Both the position numbers and the translations under genes were made by a program. Below the pieces are notes generated by a model. The model searched no databases, was not told where the DNA came from, and was given only the letters and a program-made list of their open reading frames with translations. Below, piece after piece: positions 10,020 to 20,160 of a stretch of 64,000 nucleotides of DNA. This DNA comes from Rhipicephalus microplus. Its lineage: Eukaryota; Arthropoda; Arachnida; Ixodida; Ixodidae. Every line of letters starts with the position of its first letter. Position 1 is the stretch's first letter. The DNA lies in assembly GCF_043290135.1 (NCBI RefSeq), contig NC_134710.1, forward strand, positions 251,088,092 to 251,152,091, given 5' to 3'.

Positions 10020-13000
10020 GACAACTTTTGTGCAGCAATAGATTATCTTTACTTCGCCAGCAGTTGCACGAAGGTATTTCTTCGAAGACTTCCTAAATCG
10101 GGTCACATGACGTGGCTAAAAATAATTTAATGATAAACATCCTCCAATTCCCAATTGCAATTGTTCATGTGGAACACTAGTACATCTCGCAACCAACAAT
10201 ACAAATAGCAGAAAATACGATATTTGTTATTTATTACGTCAATAATTCACACTATCACAATTGCACATATCCGAAAAGAACTTAGTGTGTTCGCAAACAA
10301 GACACTTTTCTCAATATTATTTCCGAGGTCTTACGTGCCAAAACCACTATACGGTTATGAGAAACAGTAGAGTGAGATCCCGGATTTATTTTCGCCATCA
10401 AAACCAAATTAATTCAAATCAAACCGGCTTCTTTAACATGCGCTTGAATCTGTGAGCGCAAGCGTTTTGGAATTTCATCGAGTTGCAGCAGCCGTGGCAA
10501 GGAGTCAAACTCACGTTTTAAACTGAGCAGATAATCTTCACACTTAATCGTTATCGCTGTTGTCAATGGCAGAATTGTTTTCCAATCTCTTTTAGTCTAT
10601 CACCATCTTCATTTATGACACCTAGCTGGTAGCGCCAGCACCTTTAGAGATGAAGCTCGTCGCCAACGCCTGTGTTTATAAAAGTCATATTCTTGTTTCC
10701 TTCCGTAATGCACTTAAATTACTACCTTTCATTTTTATTCTATTCATCAAAAAAGCACAATTAGCAATTCCTTTTCCTCGTAACACATTTACTCGCATTT
10801 GACGCCTTCGTAGAGCACCTGAAATTACGGTTGCTAGATTTGCATAGCCGGCACTCTCTGGAGAATCGCGTCATTTGACTGTCTTGTTGCGCGTAGCTTA
10901 AAGCTTGCTGTTATTTTTCAGTCCCCATCGCGTCGGCGCTTACACGCGAAAAAAATCAATATGGATATGCATTTATTTCTTATTCATCGCTTTCACAACT
11001 ACTGGCATAGAGATCGCTGTGTCGTGATGCTATACCATAAACCATGAGGCAGCTTACTTGGTGTGTGATGGCAGAACTAGTTTCATCGAATAGCATGCGT
11101 GCGTGCGCACGTACGCACGTGTCGATTGAGAGTAATAGAAACAAGAGAAAGAAAGCATATGGGGTGCAGAAAGAAGAACACTCCCTTGGTCATATGAGAT
11201 CTTTGTGCATGTTGTAAGCACAGAAAAGCTTAATGGAAACTTTCAGAGCGCAGGAGCAACGAAGTGAGAACATTTGTGGGCTCGCTTGCGATATTTAGAA
11301 CTTCTGACAGGTATATATTCACTTAAAGGAAGCCTTTCAAGATGTCTGCTGGTATGTCTCTCCCCTTTTCTCTGTCTTGTTGCTTACTTTATGCTACACA
11401 ATACTTTGGGTTAATATCCTCCTAAGCTTAAGATTACAGTTTTCTTAGATGACCTGTGTGGAGAAATTTCGTTATAATATATTAAAAAAGGGCTGAAGTG
11501 AGAGAACAATTCTTTCAGAGAGCTTAAGTGCCACGAAAACTTAGCAGGGGAACAAATGATGTGCGTCTTCACGAATTAAATGAGGAGGCGCAGGGAATGA
11601 CAGACGCTAGTGTTACAAAGGTAGATGTGTAACTTTGTCATGGTTTTCGACGTGCATGATAGAACTCTAGGCTCTCCTTCTATTATTATCTGAGCTCGCC
11701 TCTTTCATTGTACTTTCTTCTATTTTTCGGGGTGTACTTCTATTACGTGTACATGCCGCCACTGACCACGTGGCCATTTTAACATATGATGTGCAGTTAG
11801 AAGACAGATGTATTGACAGAAAGCAATAATTTTTGTGGCCCAAATGAGAGAGATAGTTGAATTGAAATAGAAATGAACTTGGATAAGTTTGCCTGATGAT
11901 ACACGTGTGCGTATGTGGAGAAAACAGGTGGGTATGTGCTGCTTCATTGTTCTCACTACTAATAAGCAGTTCAGTAACGACCGCTCGGTAAAAAAATAAA
12001 AGAAGTGTCACCTGTTGTATCACTCTGTTGCGGCGCTCTGTCAATAGTTCTTTCCATGCTATCTCTCGTAGATGTACAGCCACGCGCGTTTAAAATAAAG
12101 AAGAAACAAAGCAATAGAGCTGTGGCGTGCCCTAGAAGTTGCACCCCACAATGTATGGGCAGCCGAGGAGTCGGTTCCTTTTATGGTGTCATTAAACGAC
12201 CTCCAAAGGCGTCAATATTGATTCAGAGCCGAAAAAAATTCCTGGAGACATTGATGGCGCTAAAGTGCTTGTAATAAAATAGTATACAATTTCTTTTTTT
12301 CGAAGAAAATAGTGCATCAAAAAGAGCGTTGATGAAATTAACTCAAGTAGTATTTGTCACAAGCTTGAGGTTCCTCAAAAAAAAAAAAACAGCTCAAAGA
12401 CAGTCGTGCGTTTCTTAAACCACGTTGATACGAGCTGTCCTGCGGCACCACAACGGCAACAGGTTCAATAGTCAGCTCCCGCTGTTTTCTGAGCATGAAA
12501 TGAGCCGTACCTTTATTATTTCCTTTTTTATCAAGCCGTCATGGTTTAGCATTGTACGTTATTCAGGATTAGCACATGCACTCTAGTTGACCCATCGATC
12601 GCGCAGATACATCGTAGTGAACTGGAAAGATGAAACAAATATTAAAACATAGTTTTGCCGATACTTGTGCAGCTATGAAACGTCAAGACGCTTGACGTAT
12701 TTCAAATGCTCAATGCCCGCAAGGATCCCAGCCTCTCGACGCGTGTGTTGGTATTGCCCTGTAAGCAAGATACACCAAAAATGTCTCGCGTTACGTAAAT
12801 GTCAACTACAGCTGAATCTGCCATTTTTTGGTTGAAAGCCTTAACAGCCTCATGAAATGCCAAAAGTGACCGTCCACATCGTCATCAACACGAGGGATGC
12901 AAAAATTATTATCATGTGAGGAATTCACCAAAATTTGTGACGTCATCTTGATGACAAAGCATCATCTCGTGGTCAAACGTAAGGTGACCCCGGAAGCAGC

Positions 13001-13419
13001 GCAAGGCCACGTTGGGTGCTAAACTTTCAGTTGTGATGGTCGAATAGTACAATTTTCACTAAGAACACCAAAAAAGAGATAGCCTTCGCCTTGGACCCGT
13101 CTTAGACAAATTCCTTAGGGACCATGTGACTTTTTTTCCCTCCCCCGGCCACTGATCTGTTGCTCCTCAAAAATTAGGACACACTGTTTTAAAGGATTGG
13201 ATTGAAGAACAGTAAACGTCATAGGAAGATTATATCACTGTACCTCATACAAAGCAACGATTGTTAAATGTGATAGAAAAATAACTAGAGCAGAGAAAGC
13301 TGTCATATGTTGTCAAAGTCAATATGTATAGCATTCAAGTGCATTGAATTCATGTGACCGATACTAATGAGGCCAAATCACACAGTTATCAATAACGAAT
13401 TGTTTCTTAGAATACTTAC
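10020..13419. other. Long stretch with no recognised feature
   Basis: AT-rich. A local alternating stretch GCGTGCGTGCGCACGTACGC (about 11097-11116) is near-palindromic. No exon, repeat family or RNA gene could be supported. Confidence 0.45.
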
Positions 13420-13603
13420 GCCCATCCACAATGTAGAATTCACCTCGAGTCAAGGAAGCTGCTTCAGCACTCTGAACACGTTCCAAGCGCCTCAACAGGC
13501 TGACTTGCCCGAAGGAAATTTGTATCAGCCTCGTGGAAAACGGGTCGAGTGTCTGCATGGGCTTGCTTGCGTGCGGAACATTTGGAAAAGCGTTCTCTAC
13601 CAA
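13420..13603 (-). CDS. Candidate internal exon of an unidentified gene
   Basis: The minus-strand reading LVENAFPNVPHASKPMQTLD, PFSTRLIQISFGQVSLLRRL, ERVQSAEAASLTRGEFYIVD, GR is followed by C|GTAAGT, an exact match to the donor consensus. The upstream boundary could be TTGTTAG before TTGGTAGAG (exon start 13603) or one of the AGs nearer to CCCATGCAG. The composition looks like a real protein and no repeat family covers it, but I cannot name a domain. Whether it belongs to the arrestin gene (same strand, 21 kb downstream) is not supported: the residues do not match arrestin. Confidence 0.35.
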
Positions 13604-14110
13604 CTAACAAGGCTCGGACCTGTGGCGTAGTCACCACAGAGCATCGGGCGTCGGGGCTAGAGGCCCAGCCTTCATATATCTAGGCGTTGAAACACTTTCA
13701 ACAATCCGAAAGCCTTAGATGCCTCCTGGGAAGTGCTGAGCAGTAAGGAAATACATGGATTTCACCATATTAGATCTTCTATGGGTCTCTTGTATCATGT
13801 ATCGCAGTACGTCTCGCAAGACTTGTATAAGTATCTGTAGTTCTAATAGATGAAATAATTAAACCTGCATTTTAAGATAGAAGATACCACGGCCACAACA
13901 CCACCGTGCTAAACAACAAATGTTGGCAAACTACGTTTGTCAAGTCGATACTGCTGTCACTAAGCCAGCGCGATAAAAATAGAGACCGTGATACCACTTT
14001 ATTTTTGAGCCTCAGTCCTGCAGCGAGGGCAAGCGATGAAGAATGCTTCTTCCAATTGATGGAGCAGAATCATGTGGTACCACTTGCACCATCTACGGTT
14101 AACCGACCTT
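13604..14110. other. No recognised feature
   Basis: Upstream side (minus strand) of the candidate exon; nothing else supported. Confidence 0.45.
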
Positions 14111-15105
14111 TTAGGGGCGAAGCTCTTTGAAGCGGCACCCGTTCGTCCCTCGTCGTAGTACGTAACATGTCTTACGGTTCGACCCGCAAGGTGGTGCCGG
14201 TGGGACATTTTTCCAGCGCGTTGTTGAACAATAAGAAAATTCGCAGCGCACTAAAAGCCGAATTCTCCTGTCTCTCATTCTCAATGAGCAGCCATTGGCA
14301 TGTACAATGAGCCATATTTGACAAGAAAGGATTGCTAAGTTATACTCGCTGGGCGTAACCTCCTTGGTTTTAGAAAAGTTTAGTGGGCGTTGGGCCTCAG
14401 TGCCATGAATACAGTGAACTAGTATATACCATGAACTCGAGGAGGTTAAAATTGGGCAGTAGACAAGAAGCGCAAGCCGTAAGAAAGTGTGCGCGTGCCA
14501 CTTCTCGTTTAGTTCTTTGAATGTCCGCTGGATGGCGGTGCTTCTATATGCGAAATGTATGATGAAAAGATGTGAATGGTGGTATTTGGAGTGTTGACTA
14601 GATGGACGCGTAAGGACACACTGACAGATGCAGTGACGGACGCATGGATGGCTGCACGGACGGACGAACGCTTGGACGGACGCAAGGGCGGATGCACGGA
14701 CGAACGCAGGGATAGACGCACGGATGGACGTGCCGACGCACGAACAGACGCATGCACGGGGTGGATGGGCGCACGGACGGTCACACAGACGGACGCATAT
14801 ATGATGAAAAGATGCTAGATGATTGTACTTGGAGTACTTGGTACCAGGTGGACTAACGGACACACTGACAGATGCAGTGACGGACGCATGGATGGCTGCA
14901 CGGACGGACGAACGCTTGGACGGACGCAGGGACGGATGCATGGACGAACGCAGGCACGGACGCACGAATGGACGTGTGGACGCATGAATAGACGCCCGCA
15001 TGGATGGTCACACAGACAGACGCATGGATGGACGGAAGAAAGAACGCATGCATGGACGGATGCTTCACCCCACTCTCCATCATTCACCCCGTGGATATGG
15101 TGCCA
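14111..15105. mobile_element. Terminal-repeat element with ACGG-type minisatellite
   Basis: The left end has TTTTAGGGGCGAAGCTCTTT, then GGTGGTGCCGGTGGGACATT. The right end, read in reverse, is CACGGGGTGAATGATG followed by a GGGGTGAAGCATCCG-like end. The same two ends, in the opposite arrangement, bound the element at 62165-62800. Inside are two roughly 245-bp tandem copies (about 14565-14810 and 14810-15060). Each is filled with irregular GGACGGACGCA/GGATGG repeats after GATGCAGTGACGGACGCATG. No transposase is present, so this is a non-autonomous element. The long minus-strand ORFs here (for example 15001-14111) are low-complexity by-products of the repeat. Confidence 0.68.
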
Positions 15106-15539
15106 TTTTTTTTCTCCCGATTTTAACAGCGAATCTGTCGTACGGTTGTACCTCAACGTAGTTTGAGCAATGCAACAAAAAAGAACAAAAAAAAACAAAA
15201 CTTTATCATGAAGGGGCATGCACTCTCTTCGTCCTTTTATTCTTCTTCTTCGTCATCGTCGTCTCCCTGTTCTGCTTCGCTCCCAAAAACCAAGCGCCGA
15301 TTGCTCTGGCGCGGGGTGCGATAATTCTTATGAGTGAGGCCATGAGTACAGAGAGATAGATAGAAAGAAAGAAAGACAGGAATTCCAGTGGAAACAAAAT
15401 CATGTGCACATCATTCAAAGACGGAGGAGCGCCTTAACCATTCGGCTAACCAGCCACTCTGGCAGATTACAGCATAGCCTTGTACAGTACACTATAGTAA
15501 GGTGGTGGAAAAGGAATGTCAGTGTGAGGATGTGCGATG
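15106..15539. other. No recognised gene
   Basis: Contains A-runs and a short AAAG microsatellite near 15364-15377; otherwise unassigned. Confidence 0.45.
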
Positions 15540-15840
15540 GAAATGCTAGAGGAAGGAAAAGAAGGGAAGAGTATAATAAAAGAAAAAAAAAGAAAGGCAG
15601 AAAGAAAAAGGTGAAGAGAAAGAGAGAGAATAAAAAAAAAAGAGATGAAGACTAATGTTTGTGAGAGAAACAGATTCAAAGTGGAAGCGAGCAATAGAGG
15701 GACAGAGAGAAAGAATGGAAGTGGAAGCGAGCAATAGAGGGACAGAGAGAAAGAATGGAAGCATAGAGAAAATAAATGGAAAGTCCGAGAACGAGAAAAA
15801 AATAGCGAAAGAGAGCGAGATAGAAACGGGGAGGTGAGGG
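15540..15840. repeat. Purine-rich tract with a 40-bp perfect tandem repeat
   Basis: Nearly 300 bases of G/A-biased sequence on the plus strand. Within it GTGGAAGCGAGCAATAGAGG and the next 20 bases (15681-15720) repeat exactly at 15721-15760. The Lys/Arg/Glu-rich ORFs are by-products. Confidence 0.85.
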
Positions 15841-16350
15841 TGAGGTGAAGAGAAACGCCGTCAGCTAGTTCTGCTGCTATACTTCATTGTTTGAAGATGC
15901 CCCACTTTTTTGTTGCTTTTTAGTACTGGCATTGTTATGGCAGCTGCCCTTAACCACTGTCCCGCACTGAATTCGCATTCTAGAATGCGTGCGGATCGTA
16001 TTGCACAAACTAATATTCCGCTAAAGAATCGTTATCAAAATTTTTATTGCGTGATGCTTCGTTACGAATTCTGCAGAATGCAAGAATGGTTGCTTTGCGC
16101 CTAGTTGCATTCACACATCAGCGAGTTGAAGGATGTTGTAGATGTAAGTTTGACTTAAATGCGACAGATTGACATCCTCTGGCTTCATATGCAAATTAGA
16201 GCCCGTTTGTATTAAGATCAGGTGCTACTCGACGCCTACAGGCAGAAAAAAAAAGTGTTCCACACTCGGCATCATGGCTAATGGCGGCGGTGACTGACGC
16301 TTCCACGTTCAAAGGCACATATAGTATATCCTATAAAGTGGAAAGGAAGA
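15841..16350. other. No recognised feature
   Basis: Unassigned sequence before the SINE cluster. Confidence 0.45.
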
Positions 16351-16510
16351 TGGCCGCCGCGGTACCTAAGTTGGTAGAGCATCGGACGCGTTATCCGATG
16401 GTCGCACGTTTGGTCCCTGCGCGCGATAAGTTTCTTTCTTCTCATTTACATTGCAATAATCACTAATAACATCCCCATACATCCTTGGATTATTGTCTGT
16501 TCTCAATAAT
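16351..16510 (+). mobile_element. tRNA-derived SINE (family B, Ruka-like)
   Basis: The head TGGCCGCCGCGGTACCTAAG, TTGGTAGAGCATCGGACGCG and TCGCACGTTTGGTCCCTGCG is a clear tRNA derivative with A and B boxes. The tail CATTTACATTGCAATAATCA through ATCCTTGGATTATTGTCTGT is the family-B 3' end, also seen at 6242-6455 and 17004-17182. It resembles the ixodid SINE described as Ruka, but I cannot align it to be sure. A family-A copy follows 88 bases downstream in the same orientation. Confidence 0.82.
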
Positions 16511-16598
16511 ATTGTACCTAAAACAAGTAACCTGGCAATACTTCGCATAATATTGTCACAACTATTAGGCGGTGCCACTTGTAGCGTGGTTCTGTTCA

Positions 16599-16814
16599 CC
16601 TCGGAGGATCAGTGGCTAGGGTGCTCGGTTGCTGACCCTAAGTCATGGGTTCGACTCCGGCCGCGGAGGTCGCATTTTGATGGAACGGAAATGGTAGAAG
16701 CCCGTGTACTGTGCGTTGTCAGTTCACGTTAAAGAACACCGGATGATCGAAATTTTCGTAGTCCTCCACTTCGGCGTCTCTTATAATGGTATCTTGGTTT
16801 AGAGACGTAAAACC
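16599..16814 (+). mobile_element. tRNA-derived SINE (family A), forward copy
   Basis: The head CCTCGGAGGATCAGTGGCTA with GGTGCTCGGTTGCTGACCC supplies the A box. GGGTTCGACTCCGGCCGCGG supplies the B box. The body has TTCACGTTAAAGAACACCGG and GTCCTCCACTTCGGCGTCTC and ends TTTAGAGACGTAAAACC. This forward copy shows which end is the pol III promoter for the family. Confidence 0.87.
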
Positions 16815-16930
16815 GTATATATTATCTACCATTGTCTTATTCTAACTCACTGTGTTATTTTAACACGAAAGAGTTTTTGCCGGGGTCAACCACGACTCCG
16901 CTGACTCACTTCAGTTACGGATATGAAGTT

Positions 16931-16931
16931 G

Positions 16932-16967
<36 letters not shown>
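16931..16967. repeat. (TA)n microsatellite
   Basis: About 18 TA copies at the 3' (tail) side of the reverse family-B SINE. Confidence 0.95.
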
Positions 16968-16971
<4 letters not shown>

Positions 16972-17003
16972 GGTCTCATTTTTTGTGCTTGAAACTTTAT
17001 TGA

Positions 17004-17182
17004 TGACATTCTATAAGACAATAATGCCAAGGAAAGTATAGGGTAATTTATTAAACTGACTTGCATAGTGAATGGGAAGACATAAAAGTGGGTAAAAAGA
17101 TATCTTGCCCTAGGCAGGAACTCAACCTGCGACATTCGAATAACATGTTCGATGCTTTATCACTGAGCTACCACGGCTGCTA
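17004..17182 (-). mobile_element. tRNA-derived SINE (family B), reverse copy
   Basis: The tail TAAGACAATAATGCCAAGGA leads to the head GGCAGGAACTCAACCTGCGA, ATAACATGTTCGATGCTTTA and TCACTGAGCTACCACGGC. This is the reverse complement of the family-B layout, with a well-preserved tRNA-like part. It is bounded on the left by an AT microsatellite at 16931-16967 and on the right by the linked repeat at 17183-17400. Confidence 0.8.
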
Positions 17183-17400
17183 TCGCCCCAGCCACTTTAT
17201 TGGGTATATATGTGAATTTAAACGTGGGAGTGTCAGTCAGCGCCACCAGTAGCCATGGCGGTGAGTGTGGCACTCTTTTTTGAGCCTGTTTTGACCTCAC
17301 GTAGCACGTGAACTTATTACGAGCTGGCAGCTGACCAATAGTCCCTCGTATACAACCTAAAGGCACCAAGTTTGCCAGTAAGACACCCTCGTTAGTGAAG
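17183..17400 (-). repeat. Repeat unit linked to the family-B head (copy 2)
   Basis: It runs from ACTTTATTGGGTATATATGT through GAGCTGGCAGCTGACCAATA to CCAAGTTTGCCAGTAAGACA. It is homologous, unit for unit, to 2536-2740, and both follow a reverse-oriented tRNA-like head. The combination therefore behaves as one composite mobile unit. No coding content was seen. Confidence 0.72.
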
Positions 17401-17426
17401 TAGGGTGACATAATATTAATAAATAT

Positions 17427-17845
<419 letters not shown>

Positions 17846-19019
17846 AAAGACCCTCCAAAAAAAAAAGAAAAAAAAAGAGAAAAAAGCAAAAAATAAAAAG
17901 ACGAAAGTCTTGCGCCTGGAGATTGTGAACAAAACGTTTATTTAATGTTCTGCGCAAGAAAATTGGTGAATAGTATTCTGGAGGCGCTGCGTTAGAGTGC
18001 CTCGAGCATGCAGCGGAGGCTAACGAGCGTATCAAGTAACGTCACACGTGAGACATGAACGCTATCTGGCAGTTATCCTGGAAAACGAAGTGCGTGGCGT
18101 GTACTCCCATCTCGGAGGCGATAAAGTGTAGAACGCAAGGCGACGGGTAGGTGCCACCGTGTTGTCTTAGCAAAGCATTGGAAACACTTGCTTTTTCGTG
18201 CAAGCGTTGTATCGTCAGCGCAGCGTGATAAGCAGTATGGTCCTTAGAATTACTTATGTATGCCTTTTCTAGTAAAAATACCCACATACAGAATTTTGAC
18301 GTCTTATGGTCAAAATTCAGATATGCGCAATAATTGCTTTTTAGTTGACAATATTGATGGGCGCTGCGGATGGGGTTGGCCATTTGGGGTATTGTTTGGT
18401 GCCATTTGTGGTGTCGTTAAGTGCGGACAAACAGACAATTGCACAGACAGACAGACAGACAGACAGATCAAAATTTTGACATCGAAGGTCCCAAAGAAAG
18501 GCTATCGTCTTTAAAAAACTCCCAAGCATTTCCCCGAGGGTGAACATGGTTAAGTGCGAATACACGGGGTGATGCTATGAGGGGTATTTATTAATTCGCA
18601 CTATTATATTTATTAATCACACTATGGTGCCTTTATGGTGTAATGGTTCCTGGGAATCGCAATTTGATCACACGGGGGAGTTTACGTTAACTCACTGGCG
18701 AATGCCAACGGATTTTAACTTTACTCCCCCTCATGACCCGCTCTCGACGGGAGACTGAGAGAGAAGGCGGGCGCGCGAGAGAGAGGGGTGCGCGCGCAGC
18801 TGCAGCGAGCGAAGAGAGCGGAGGAGGAGTGAAGGGGGAGGGGGTATAAGGCACGTTACTGACACCGATATCAGCGTCGCGTCCGTGGCTTATTCGGTAG
18901 AGCGTCGCGCTGTGGCCCGCCAAGTCCTCTTTCTTTTAAAGATAGAGAGAAGACTGCGGACGCCGCCGACGGCGGTGGATGGTTTGGGGTCGCTTATAAA
19001 GTGTATTCACACTTAAAAC
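17846..19019. other. Unassigned, with a GC-rich block and tRNA-like scrap
   Basis: At 18750-18850 there is a GA/CG-rich block (GAGAGAGAAGGCGGGCGCGC). At 18888-18912 CCGTGGCTTATTCGGTAGAG resembles a tRNA A box without a B box. These may be an older SINE scrap or the start of the LINE 5' region; the boundary with the LINE is unclear. Confidence 0.3.
18441..18467. repeat. (CAGA)n microsatellite
   Basis: GCACAGACAGACAGACAGAC: five to six CAGA units. Confidence 0.9.
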
Positions 19020-19207
19020 GAGAAGGTGCTGTCGCGCGTCGTAGACCAGCAACCTCTCGATTCGCAGAACGCGCCACTAGCCACTATATGCCCCGGAGCG
19101 TTCGTTGTCGAGGATACTAACGGCAAGCTATTTATATACACCATACACTATTTGGTGAGCTTCAGAGCTCCGAAACTTCTTAGTGCGTTTCCATTATTAG
19201 CAGTGAG

Positions 19208-20116
19208 ATGGCGCGACGGGCTCGCGTTGCCCAGAGTGAACTGCTGATGAGAATCACCGAGCTTGAGACTGCGCTGGCGACAGAGCAAGAGAAAACGAGG
19301 GCAATGGGAGAAAGACTGAAGTCCGCCGAGGAAGCACTAGCGAAGCTGAACAAAGAAGCGACCTACCGAGAGAACAGTAGGGAACCGGCAACCAGAACGG
19401 TGGAGAAGGAAAAGCAAGCAAGTTTGGAAAAAACAGGTTTAGCCGGTTCAACTGTCGCAAGGCCCAGCTTCAGCGAGGTAGTGGTGGGGCAGGGAGGGAA
19501 CAAAGCAGCCGGCGTCACAGGTGCAAGTAGCCCCCAGGTGCAGAACGCTCCAGCTGAAAAGTCGCAGCATGTGATAATCGCCGGGGACTCTAATTTAAAT
19601 CGATGCACAGAAGCCATCAAAGAGAGGGTAAGAGGTGACAAGAGGGTTGCAGTAGGGGCGTTCCCAGGACGCAAGCTGGAAGCAGTCATGAGGCAAGCGA
19701 GCGCAAAGCTTAAAACGACAGCTGATAGACGAAACCTCGTGATAATTTCAGGCGGTTTAAACGATGTCCTCAATGAAGATGCAGAAGGACTAGCAGCCAC
19801 ACTGGCGAAAGGCGTCGATGACATGCGTGCCACTTCTCCTAAGGTACAGGTAGTTATATGCACGATATCGGAGGTACCGGTGCATGATAGCAACCTGCAA
19901 AGAGCGGTGGTCAACGCAAACCAAGAGATATGGTGGATGAGTCGAGAGAAATGCTTTGAGGTGGTGGAAATAAACAGAGAGGTGCGTAGGTGGGGGGGTT
20001 TTCAACGAGACAGAATTCACTTCGATGGGCGGCTAGGTCATGAGGTGGGTTGGCGACTTGCAGGACGCGCAGTAGCTTTTTTGGGGGGCAAGCGAGCCCT
20101 TCGGGGTGCAGGATAG
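19208..20116 (+). CDS. LINE ORF1 protein with SGNH/GDSL-esterase-like domain
   Basis: This is an intact 302-residue ORF. Residues about 9-50 are rich in heptad-spaced Leu/Ile and Glu/Lys (LLMRITELETALATEQ and onward) and predict a coiled coil, a typical ORF1 multimerisation device. Residues 51-118 are a polar linker. Residues 120-290 resemble an SGNH hydrolase: VIIAGDSN (residues 122-129, nucleophile Ser in block I), SGGLNDV (181-187, block III-like Gly/Asn) and RDRIHFDG (267-274, a DxxH-like catalytic pair). Such esterase ORF1 proteins are known in CR1-like LINEs, where their role is thought to be RNA or membrane association. The start ATG follows 5' UTR sequence with no longer in-frame extension that looks coding, and the stop lies 44 bases before the likely ORF2 start at 20161. 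It may be expressible in trans even though ORF2 is dead. Confidence 0.82.
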   Translation: MARRARVAQSELLMRITELETALATEQEKTRAMGERLKSAEEALAKLNKEATYRENSREPATRTVEKEKQASLEKTGLAGSTVARPSFSEVVVGQGGNKAAGVTGASSPQVQNAPAEKSQHVIIAGDSNLNRCTEAIKERVRGDKRVAVGAFPGRKLEAVMRQASAKLKTTADRRNLVIISGGLNDVLNEDAEGLAATLAKGVDDMRATSPKVQVVICTISEVPVHDSNLQRAVVNANQEIWWMSREKCFEVVEINREVRRWGGFQRDRIHFDGRLGHEVGWRLAGRAVAFLGGKRALRGAG

Positions 20117-20160
20117 CTAGTAACGAGGAAAACAACCAGGGAGACTCTTCGACAGGTGGT

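Noticed and set aside
14111..15219. Minus-strand ORFs of 134 and 296 codons
   Set aside because: The region is a minisatellite-bearing repeat; the text is periodic (HPSVRPS-like) and opposite-strand ORFs mirror it.
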